From assembly GCF_000422425.1 (NCBI RefSeq), contig NZ_AULT01000049.1:1-47356 (forward strand): 47,356 bases of DNA. Direction: 5' to 3'. Source of the stretch: Oceanospirillum beijerinckii DSM 7166. GTDB lineage: Bacteria > Pseudomonadota > Gammaproteobacteria > Pseudomonadales > Halomonadaceae. Positions 41,207 through 47,356 of the stretch are shown here, piece by piece. Every line of letters begins with the position of its first letter. Positions within the stretch are counted from its first letter, which is position 1. Both the position numbers and the translations under genes were made by a program. The notes under the pieces are model-generated. The model saw only the letters and a list, made by a program, of their open reading frames with translations. It made no database searches and was not told the DNA's origin.

Positions 41207-41791
41207 TTAATCCAAGATAGAGTTTTCATCCAGATCATCCACAGGGAAGCTAAAGAAAGGCGTTGTGAAGCGATCCGTCCGTGCTCTGTTCAGAATACGA
41301 TCATAAGGGGTGACAACCCCGGTCTCTTTATCCTTCGAAAAGTAATACATTTCGCTCACGCCGTGATACATGCGCACGGCCAGAATATCAAATGAGGGCT
41401 GATCCGTATTGGCCCAAAAGATAGGGATAGTCAAACCAAAGACATCGTTGTCAGTACCCAGTGAGGTAAAGAAGAAATCCAGCTCATATCGGGCCTTTTC
41501 CGGTGAATCGACCAGATTCATCTGCCAGCGACTGGTCAGCTCCATATACAAACGCTGAGTCGTATAGTTGAGTGTTTGAGAGGCCTCAATAAAGTGACTT
41601 CTAACGTAAACCGGTTGGCCGGTAAAGGGCATAAAGTCTTCTTCTGGAAGCTGTGACATCAGATTGTTAATACTGTAAGTAAGCAGGCGTTGACTGGTAG
41701 AGCCGCGAAATTGCTCTGAGGCCTCACGAGTGGAACAGGCACTCAGAATAGTCCCCAGCAGGATCACAGACAGAATCCGTTTAAATGGCAT
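41207..41791 (-). CDS. Putative lipoprotein of unknown function
   Basis: 194 residues. The signal peptide MPFKRILSVILLGTILSAC ends in a lipobox (LSAC, Cys19), followed by Ser, so outer-membrane sorting is likely. The mature part has alternating strands (FTGQPVYVRSHFIEASQTLNY, RYELDFFFTSLGTDNDVFGL in pieces) and no motif I can name. It is alone on its strand, between the NETGN operon and a divergent large EF-hand gene; a link to either is only positional. Confidence 0.75.
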   Translation of the reverse strand: MPFKRILSVILLGTILSACSTREASEQFRGSTSQRLLTYSINNLMSQLPEEDFMPFTGQPVYVRSHFIEASQTLNYTTQRLYMELTSRWQMNLVDSPEKARYELDFFFTSLGTDNDVFGLTIPIFWANTDQPSFDILAVRMYHGVSEMYYFSKDKETGVVTPYDRILNRARTDRFTTPFFSFPVDDLDENSILD

Positions 41792-42022
41792 AGCTAGCCT
41801 CTTGCGCTAAATAATGACGAAAGCAGAGATGATATAGAACAGCTCAAAAATAAGGGCACCATTATTTTAGAAAACCCCCATCAACGCAATCACCCTCATT
41901 AATACCTTTGCCCAATGCGGGCGGGGAGCGGTCATGTGAAAGAGCTTGTGATTAATTTTTCAGGTAGGACTTTATGGCTTCCTGCCGATAGGTAATAGAG
42001 AAAATTAACACAGGAGGTTGTT

Positions 42023-43879
42023 ATGCGTATTGAAAATGGACAGATCAATCTTTCTTCCTCTCATGACCTGAAATCCTCTTCAGAAGTCAAAATAGAGACC
42101 CGTATCCACAATAAAACCGAAACTCACGATGGTAATGTGTTTGAAAGTGAGCGCGTGATCCAGGGTGAGTTTATCGATAGGGTGAGCCTTTCCTCCCGAG
42201 AAATGAATACTGAGGAGCTGAGGGCCCGAGCAGAACAAGGGATTCGTTTGAGTGGTCAGGGAATCTCTATATCAACCAATGCATCCTTCCGCTCCGGGCC
42301 ATCTGATATCGATGGTAATAGCCAAATCTCGGCGACACTGCAAAAACACTACTCGCGTATGAACATAGAGTCCTCTGAGTTTAGTAGGGTCGAGATCAGT
42401 AAGGCCTCGCTGAACCGTTCAACCGGAGCCTCAACGGTACGTGATCTACAGGCAGAGTTTCTGATTAAGATTATGGAGCTGGGTTTGGGCCGCTCGCTTA
42501 AAGAGATGTCGCCGGAAGAACTAGGCAAAATGGGATTGTCGGAAGACAACATTATGCGAATTCGCGGTTATTTTAATGAGCAGGATGCCCAGCGCGCTCA
42601 ACAGCAAGCGGATATCAACAAGCAGAAGGGCCGCCAGTTTGAACTCGAAATACCTCCTGTTCGGGATAGAGCACCAACGCCTTCAGGCTCGGTTAATGTC
42701 GCTCAGACTACCAAAGAGCCATCAAATACTGACGGCCATACGAATACACAAGCCAATACACAAGCCAATACACAGAGCGATACCGCACCAACCTCATCTG
42801 CCAACGGGGCGACGGGCAATGCTGATTCAGCAAAGTCTGTGTCTGATAACCCACAGCAGGCAAATACTGTAGCCTCTAATCAGGCAAATACTGTAGCCTC
42901 TGATAATGCAGCAGTTTCAGTAACAGGGGCAGCTCAGGAGCAAAGTGGCTCTGATGATCAAGGCTCTGATGATCAAGGCTCTGATGATCAAGTGACGGTG
43001 GAGCAACGAGCGGCATCTGCCCTACAGAACATGTCAGGTTCACAAGGCAATATGAGTGATGAGGCATCATCATTAGAGCCAGGAGCATCAGCGCCGGGTC
43101 AGCCTGTCGCCGCTGATTCAGCGCCTGTAACGTCAGCTGCTACAAATATTGCGCCAGATCAGCCGGAAGGCTCCGAAGATGAAGAGCCCATTCCACCGGG
43201 TATGGTGCGCCGTACCACAACCCTTACCGAATCCAGAGAAAGCATATTCCGGGAAGAGGAACATACCCGCTTTAGCGCTCAGGGTAAGGTGCTCACCAGT
43301 GATGGCCGAGAGATTGATATCGAGCTCGATGTGGGTATGAGTCGCAAGTTTGAATCCACCGAACTGGCTCAGTCCATCAAAGTACTCAAAGATCCATTGG
43401 TGGTGAACTTTGATGGCCCAGCCGTTGCCTTGGATGATCACCGCACCTTTATGTTTGATATCGATATGGATGGTGAAGAGGATCAACTGGCACAGCTGAA
43501 ATCGGGTTCAGGCTTTCTGGCATTAGATAAAAACGGTGATGGCATTATCAATGATGGCTCCGAGCTGTTTGGTGCTCAATCCGGCAATGGCTTCGCGGAT
43601 CTGGCCGAGTACGACGAAGATGGCGACGGCTTTATTGATGAAGATGACTCCGTGTTCAACCAACTCAGAATCTGGGTGCCTGGTGATGACGGGGAGAGCG
43701 AACTTTTTGCCCTGTTAGATAAGGATGTGGGGGCTATTCACCTGAATCATGTTGAGACAGAGTTTGCCCTGAATCGTATGGCTGATAATGAGAATATGGG
43801 CTACGTGAGAAGCTCAGGCGTCTTTCTAAAAGAGTCCGGTGGCGTGGGATCGGTACAGCAGATTGATCTTTCGATCTAG
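42023..43879 (+). CDS. Large EF-hand (calcium-binding) protein with low-complexity linker
   Basis: 618 residues, AGGAGG ribosome site at good spacing. Residues 1-195 are Ser/Glu-rich with a helical LQAEFLIKIMELGLGRSLKEMS segment. Residues about 196-395 are low complexity (Thr, Gln, Ser, Asn, Ala, Asp) built from short tandem DNA repeats: TQAN repeats, ANTVAS(N/D) twice, SDDQG three times. Residues about 400-618 form the conserved domain with calcium loops DIDMDGEEDQ (from 479), DKNGDGIINDGSE (502) and DEDGDGFIDEDD (531), plus ELFGAQSGNGFADLAEYD and LRIW, typical of a VCBS-linked EF-hand family in marine gammaproteobacteria. No signal peptide. Probably exported or surface-linked; function unknown. 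Confidence 0.78.
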   Translation: MRIENGQINLSSSHDLKSSSEVKIETRIHNKTETHDGNVFESERVIQGEFIDRVSLSSREMNTEELRARAEQGIRLSGQGISISTNASFRSGPSDIDGNSQISATLQKHYSRMNIESSEFSRVEISKASLNRSTGASTVRDLQAEFLIKIMELGLGRSLKEMSPEELGKMGLSEDNIMRIRGYFNEQDAQRAQQQADINKQKGRQFELEIPPVRDRAPTPSGSVNVAQTTKEPSNTDGHTNTQANTQANTQSDTAPTSSANGATGNADSAKSVSDNPQQANTVASNQANTVASDNAAVSVTGAAQEQSGSDDQGSDDQGSDDQVTVEQRAASALQNMSGSQGNMSDEASSLEPGASAPGQPVAADSAPVTSAATNIAPDQPEGSEDEEPIPPGMVRRTTTLTESRESIFREEEHTRFSAQGKVLTSDGREIDIELDVGMSRKFESTELAQSIKVLKDPLVVNFDGPAVALDDHRTFMFDIDMDGEEDQLAQLKSGSGFLALDKNGDGIINDGSELFGAQSGNGFADLAEYDEDGDGFIDEDDSVFNQLRIWVPGDDGESELFALLDKDVGAIHLNHVETEFALNRMADNENMGYVRSSGVFLKESGGVGSVQQIDLSI

Positions 43880-43941
43880 CTTTAACCGACGTATCCAACA
43901 CTACCAGCGCAGATGCTTCCTGTTTATAGGTGGCATCTGTG

Positions 43942-44262
43942 TTAGCTCAGCATTTCCATAAGGCAGGAATGCCAGATCGCAGTATCGATATGTCCTATCC
44001 GGCTGATAAGCCGTCGCTTATCGACTGTTCTTATCTGATCCAAAAGAATACGGCTTTTCTTTTCCTGACAGATTAATTCAGGGCGGCACCCAAGAGGTTG
44101 GCCTTTACTGGTCAATGGCGCAATGATTACCCGTGGCAAGGCTGCGTTCATATCGTCTGGGGATACAATTAAAGCTGGACGAGTTTTTTTGATTTCGGTG
44201 CCAACAGTGGGATCAAGGTTGACCCAGTAGACATCACCTCGTAAATAATCCGTTTTACTCAT
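43942..44262 (-). CDS. mazF: MazF/PemK-family toxin
   Basis: 106 residues from ATG 44262, whose A is shared with the stop TAA of the antitoxin (TAATG); a GTG two codons upstream is less likely. RGDVYWVNLDPTVGTEIKKTRPALIVSP and VIIAPLTSKGQ hold the Arg and Thr of the MazF RNase active site. RILLDQIRTVDKRRLISRIG completes the fold. It cleaves mRNA at short motifs. The module appears intact. Confidence 0.93.
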   Translation of the reverse strand: MSKTDYLRGDVYWVNLDPTVGTEIKKTRPALIVSPDDMNAALPRVIIAPLTSKGQPLGCRPELICQEKKSRILLDQIRTVDKRRLISRIGHIDTAIWHSCLMEMLS

Positions 44263-44498
44263 TACCACTCCCAGTCATCACTATCTGACTCGGGGGAAAC
44301 CGACTTCCAGACGTCATCATCCTGATCTTCTTTGTAATTTTCAAACCAGCCTTCTCGTTTGGTCTGAACTGGCTTCAAGACCAAGTACCCATCTTCAAGG
44401 CTTAAGTCCAGCTCTCCTTCAATGCCACATTCCTTCAGAAGCGAAGCAGGGATTATCACTCCTTTCGAGTTACCGATTTTTCTGAGCTGTGTTCGCAT
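44262..44498 (-). CDS. mazE: MazE-family antitoxin (AbrB/SpoVT fold)
   Basis: 78 residues from ATG 44498; an earlier reading to 44561 adds unrelated residues. MRTQLRKIGNSKGVIIPASLL is the swapped-hairpin DNA-binding domain. The acidic, Trp-rich tail (KREGWFENYKEDQDDDVWKS, ending DDWEW) should occupy the MazF active site. Overlaps the toxin start by one base and should autorepress. Confidence 0.92.
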   Translation of the reverse strand: MRTQLRKIGNSKGVIIPASLLKECGIEGELDLSLEDGYLVLKPVQTKREGWFENYKEDQDDDVWKSVSPESDSDDWEW

Positions 44499-44689
44499 TA
44501 TGGTGCCCAAATTATTGCAGGTTGTTAGTACAAAGTTATAACCTGGGTTGAATGAATGCAAATTAGATTTTCTGTTGAGAATGCTGCTTTAACATGGGGG
44601 AAGGGAACTTTGGGTTGCTATCTTGAGGGATTTTCCATTTAAATCAGTTAGATAAATATGGATGTCCGATTGTCTGTTTCGATTGTCTG

Positions 44690-44950
44690 TTAATATTCAT
44701 AGTGATAACGAAGCTGAGCAATCAATAGATCATTATCTGTCACCTTGTAGATCATACGATGTTCATCGTTGATTCGTCTTGACCAGTACCCTGATAGACC
44801 GTGCCTTAATGACTCAGGTTTACCGATACCAGAGAAAGGTTCTCTCTGAGTATCTTCAATCAAGGTATTGATGCGTTTTAGCATCGCTTTGTCATGTTTC
44901 TGCCAGTAAAGATATTCCTCCCAAGCTTTTGTTGAAAATATCAGTCTCAC
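44690..44950 (-). CDS. yoeB: YoeB (Txe-family) toxin
   Basis: 86 residues. MRLIFSTKAWEEYLYWQKHDK and the C-terminal half match YoeB, with catalytic Glu46 (KPE), Arg65 (EHR), His83 and Tyr84 (RYHYEY) at the E. coli numbering. It cuts mRNA in the ribosomal A site. Overlaps the antitoxin gene by 4 bases. Confidence 0.95.
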   Translation of the reverse strand: MRLIFSTKAWEEYLYWQKHDKAMLKRINTLIEDTQREPFSGIGKPESLRHGLSGYWSRRINDEHRMIYKVTDNDLLIAQLRYHYEY

Positions 44951-45198
44951 TCCATCAATTCCCTTTCTTTACCCTTTCCCGCTTCCAGCTCTGCAATGGA
45001 CTCCAGTAGATGGCGAGCATTCGCAGGTGAGCGCAGTAGGTAGGCGGTTTCTTCCATGGCGCGATAATCCTCCAATGACAGCATCACCACAGGATCTTCA
45101 CTCTTGCGGGTAATAATCACAGGGGAGTGATCTTCACAGACCTGTTTCATTGTTTTTGCCAGATTAGCACGAGCTGCAGTGTAGCTGATTGCATCCAT
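44947..45198 (-). CDS. yefM: YefM (Phd/YefM-family) antitoxin
   Basis: 83 residues. MDAISYTAARANLAKTMKQVCEDHSPVIITRK and PVVMLSLEDYRAMEETAYLLRSPANARHLLESI are near-canonical YefM. It should bind YoeB and repress its own promoter in the 45199-45266 gap. Confidence 0.95.
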   Translation of the reverse strand: MDAISYTAARANLAKTMKQVCEDHSPVIITRKSEDPVVMLSLEDYRAMEETAYLLRSPANARHLLESIAELEAGKGKERELME

Positions 45199-45266
45199 AG
45201 TTTATCTCTCAGTGGTACGGAAAACTGTACAGGAGTTTAGTCCTGCGTTGGCTAAGGGTCAACTGA

Positions 45267-45395
45267 GATCTAAGTTTGATCCGAATGCTGACGCTATTCG
45301 GCAAAAATGAAAAAGCTAATTTGTCCAAGGCTGAATGTAATATGTTAGGAGCATTAACCAAAATACTGGTAAATACCTATAGGAGGCCATTATGA
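45267..45395 (+). pseudogene. 5'-truncated RelE/HigB-family toxin remnant
   Basis: The frame open from 45267 (after a TGA at 45264) encodes about 42 residues: LTLFGKNEKANLSKAE, then CNMLGALTKILVNTY and a TGA. The FxKNEKANLS motif is the usual C-terminal part of NadT/HigB2-like RelE toxins. The stop overlaps the antitoxin ATG (ATGA, 45392-45395), as in an intact operon, but the N-terminal two thirds and a start are missing. Confidence 0.7.
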
Positions 45396-45676
45396 GCAGT
45401 GCATTTGAGAGTATCCAGCAGGGATTGATGGAAGCCATTGAATTTGCGGAAGGTAATACTAAAGCTGCGACAGTACATCAATTTGAGCCAGTGGATGTTA
45501 AAAACATACGTCATAAAATAGATATGACTCAGGCAGAGTTTGCATCAACATTTGGCATCAGTTTAGGAACCTTACGCCATTGGGAACGAGGTGATCGGAC
45601 TCCTATGGGCCCTGCATTAGTACTGCTTAATGTACTGGCAAAAGACCCTCAAGCCGTTATTAGGGCTTTGTCCTAA
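45392..45676 (+). CDS. NadS/HigA2-like XRE antitoxin, orphaned
   Basis: 94 residues with AGGAGG upstream. VDVKNIRHKIDMTQAEFASTFGISLGTLRHWERGDRTPMGPALVLLNVLAKDP is the NadS-type HTH in parts, with the N-terminal EGNTKAATVHQF that normally contacts the toxin. The cognate toxin upstream is cut down to its tail, so this antitoxin is likely an orphan that may still autoregulate or neutralise a related toxin elsewhere. Confidence 0.88.
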   Translation: MSSAFESIQQGLMEAIEFAEGNTKAATVHQFEPVDVKNIRHKIDMTQAEFASTFGISLGTLRHWERGDRTPMGPALVLLNVLAKDPQAVIRALS

Positions 45677-45961
45677 TCGCTATTCAGTTCGTTTATCTTC
45701 CCCGCAGCAAGCCCTATCTGATTGTCAGATTCCAGGTGATCTGTATAGTCAAAAGAGATCGTTTTACCGCCGTCGTGAGTACTTTTCTTTGTAAATCAAG
45801 AGGGAAACTTTGGGTAACCCAGGTTGCTAAGATTGTGGAGTGTTGTTGGCAGAGGCCTCTAAACAGATGTTCTGGACAGAAGCATCTGTTTTCGAGGTTT
45901 GGTTAACACTTTACAGAGAAGTGTTAACCAATTTACAGGAAACGGGCAAGGTTATTTGCTG

Positions 45962-46450
45962 TTAACCATTTTGCTGTCCGAGTGCCAACTTAACAGATTT
46001 AAGTAACTCAACAGCCCTGTTTGCCTCAGATTGCGCATTAAATATTGTCTTTTGAAATTTTGACTGGTGTGCCTTTTCATGGATTAGTTGCCGACGAACG
46101 GTGTAATAATCGCTCATGCTATCTAGCAATGACTTTTCAGTTAAACCAATGCTCTCAAATTTTGAAGGGACTGATTTACACTCTCTGTCGGCTTTTTCGG
46201 CAAAAGTTTTACTCTTGAGCTCAACAGCTTTTTGATGCCATATAGATTCCAATGCGGCCCCAACAAAAACCAGAACTTTTAAGGCTTCTTTGAAGCTGGT
46301 ATGGTTTGGATCATACTTTAAAATGAAGCCTCCGCCTTCCTTTGGAGTTCGTCCTTTTTCAAGGGATCTATTCATAAGCGCTTGAGACTCAAAGATAATT
46401 TGTTCAATAGCACCTAAGCTTGTAAAAATAAGTCTTGAATCATTATTCAT
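45962..46450 (-). CDS. Putative HEPN-motif protein
   Basis: 162 residues, mostly helical, family not recognised. An R-x4-H motif (Arg119...His124, in YYTVRRQLIHEKAH) sits between two helices, as in the catalytic loop of HEPN ribonucleases; the preceding RECKSVPSKFESIGLTEKSLLDSMSDYY and the initial LGAIEQIIFESQALMNRSL fit the HEPN four-helix layout. HEPN proteins of this size are often toxins or antiphage effectors. The gene with the membrane-anchored product lies 69 bases upstream on the same strand. The region is AT-rich relative to its neighbours, suggesting transfer. The motif could be chance. Confidence 0.5.
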   Translation of the reverse strand: MNNDSRLIFTSLGAIEQIIFESQALMNRSLEKGRTPKEGGGFILKYDPNHTSFKEALKVLVFVGAALESIWHQKAVELKSKTFAEKADRECKSVPSKFESIGLTEKSLLDSMSDYYTVRRQLIHEKAHQSKFQKTIFNAQSEANRAVELLKSVKLALGQQNG

Positions 46451-46518
46451 GACATCAGTCCTTGCTGATGGTTAGCGCAAAGTTTTGATCAGTCTGAAAA
46501 AACGCATAGTCATTCCTG

Positions 46519-46860
46519 CTAAGGCTGCACTTTGCTGGTGTAGGTAATGGCAACTTGAGCTATTCCGACTAAAACCAAAGCAGCAGTCAGTAAGTTAAGC
46601 GCAAAAGCAACTTTTCCAGACGATCTTGAAGATTCTTCAAATGTGTTCTCTAAGCTTTCCATTCTGGGGTTTAGCTGCTCAAGAGCATTGTTAACTTTAA
46701 GGGTTGCACTAGTTTGCTTCTCAAGTGCGATTTGAATATCTTCCGTACTACGTACAATTATTCCCGCTTTTTGCTGCTCATGGATTTGGGAGCCAGGTTG
46801 GGCTGTACCAGCCATCTCATCCAATATCTCGGATTTTGTTTTTCCTTGGACATAACTCAT
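46519..46860 (-). CDS. Small C-terminally membrane-anchored coiled-coil protein
   Basis: 113 residues from ATG 46860 (GGGA 11 bases upstream; a TTG at 46881 is poorer). A soluble region of about 80 residues with coiled-coil propensity (QIALEKQTSATLKVNNALEQL, NPRMESLENTFEESS) is followed by one membrane helix VAFALNLLTAALVLVGIAQVA (about 83-105) and a short tail. No known domain. Same strand as, and 68 bases upstream of, the HEPN-like gene, so they may be an operon; the arrangement recalls effector/sensor pairs in defence systems, which is inference. Confidence 0.55.
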   Translation of the reverse strand: MSYVQGKTKSEILDEMAGTAQPGSQIHEQQKAGIIVRSTEDIQIALEKQTSATLKVNNALEQLNPRMESLENTFEESSRSSGKVAFALNLLTAALVLVGIAQVAITYTSKVQP

Positions 46861-47021
46861 TAGCTTTAACGTCCCTTGCAAACATATCTTTTATTCATCC
46901 CACTCTGTGAGCTTCTAAAGCATACAAGGTAAGACCCACTAATGAGCCTATCACACTTATCTAATTTATTGAGCTAAAGACATTTGTACCCTGCATAACG
47001 CTGGTTAACAAAATTCTAGCA

Positions 47022-47120
47022 GCCTGTCGGACTTAAGCTGTCAATAGGCTTAAAAATCAGAAAAAATTGCGATTTATGCAGGGATATTCCTATTTTTTGA
47101 GAATATCCCTGTTCAATACC
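47022..47120 (-). mobile_element. Right-hand IS element: terminal segment
   Basis: Downstream of the partial transposase, the sequence includes GCCTGTCGGACTTAAG at about 47022-47038, which resembles the terminal inverted repeat of IS1182-type elements, and a perfect 11-bp hairpin CAGGGATATTC (47079-47089) / GAATATCCCTG (47101-47111) that may be a terminator. The element edge is therefore near 47020. Its other end lies outside the window. Confidence 0.6.
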
Positions 47121-47356
47121 TTATTTTAGGCGCAACTTGGCTATTCGTTTTAGATTCCAGGCCATACACACCAAGCTCCATTCTCCTGTCACTCCCTTCA
47201 GTCCTCGTAGCGAGAACTGACGGAAGCCCAAGACCGATTTGATAATACCGAAGACCGGCTCAACCGTTTGTTTACGTAAGGCATAGATCGCTCGTCCTGC
47301 CTTGGTCCTTAACTTATGTGCCATCTTCTCTGCTGGAGATGCCCTTGTACCTAAAG
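47121..47356 (-). CDS. IS1182-like DDE transposase, C-terminal part (cut by window edge)
   Basis: The frame is open to the window edge; about 78 residues are visible. RAIYALRKQTVEPVFGIIKS, then VLGFRQFSLRGLKGV and GEWSLVCMAWNLKRIAKL is the standard C-terminus of IS1182/DDE_Tnp_1_6 transposases; the Glu of TVEPVFG is the third catalytic acid. The N-terminal part is outside, so activity cannot be judged. Confidence 0.85.
   Translation of the reverse strand, partial: LGTRASPAEKMAHKLRTKAGRAIYALRKQTVEPVFGIIKSVLGFRQFSLRGLKGVTGEWSLVCMAWNLKRIAKLRLK

Larger units (their letters stand above)
44602..45834. repeat. Direct repeats flanking the yefM-yoeB/nadS segment
   Basis: AGGGAACTTTGGGTTGCTAT (from 44602) recurs as AGGGAAACTTTGGGT, then GGTTGCTAAGATT after a 7-base insertion (45801-45834). 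The two lie just outside the yefM-yoeB plus nadS block and could mark the edges of an inserted segment or a duplicated target. Confidence 0.45.

Noticed and set aside
43942-45676. Integron cassette array carrying the toxin-antitoxin genes
   Set aside because: Genes are in both orientations and no attC-like palindromes lie between them.

Overview
The window reads as a chromosomal segment of a marine-type gammaproteobacterium, most likely an Oceanospirillales/Oceanospirillaceae relative. That placement is an inference from conserved gene neighbourhoods (yciB/yciI, rnm-yciO, scpA-scpB-rluB, bepA/tusA/perM, nadA) and protein style; no rRNA is present to confirm it. Two partial transposases cut off by the window edges bound it: an IS200/IS605-type Y1 transposase at the left and an IS1182-like DDE transposase at the right.

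Region by region: (1) 0.3-5.0 kb is a zinc-acquisition operon behind a near-consensus Zur box: an AztD-like lipoprotein, a His-rich outer-membrane barrel, a ZnuA/AztC-type binding protein and a ZnuB/AztB-type permease, with no ATPase gene. (2) 5-14.5 kb holds redox and accessory metabolism: an Old Yellow Enzyme, an NhaR-like regulator, a PepSY/cytochrome b561 pair behind a PmrA/QseB-like direct repeat, a 3-hydroxybenzoate 4-monooxygenase-like flavoprotein, the B12-independent methionine synthase pair mesX-mesD, and an orphan DUF4214 protein. (3) 14.5-15.5 kb has no clear gene but carries two intrinsic terminators and a candidate small RNA. (4) 15.5-22.5 kb holds a TVP38/flavin disulfide reductase fusion, a DUF547 protein, an AraC regulator divergent from an EamA exporter, a membrane-anchored methyltransferase and MarC. 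(5) 22.8-37.7 kb is mostly core: higBA, mnmC, yciI, yciB, rnm, yciO, scpA, scpB, rluB, two identical tRNA-Lys genes, nadA, bepA, tusA, perM and ridA. Two inverted copies of a roughly 142-bp MITE-like repeat sit at 17.8 and 28.6 kb. (6) 37.7-47.4 kb is accessory: an Fe(II)/2OG-type oxygenase, two diverged paralogues sharing an NETGN signature (unknown function), a lipoprotein, a large EF-hand protein, a cluster of toxin-antitoxin modules (mazEF, yefM-yoeB, and a nadS-type antitoxin with only the tail of its toxin), a HEPN-motif protein with a small membrane-anchored neighbour, and the right-hand transposase.

The best candidates for undescribed biology are the ATPase-less Zur operon with its His-rich barrel, the NETGN paralogue pair and the HEPN/membrane pair. 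No CRISPR array, rRNA or prophage was seen. All names come from reading sequence motifs; no database search was possible.
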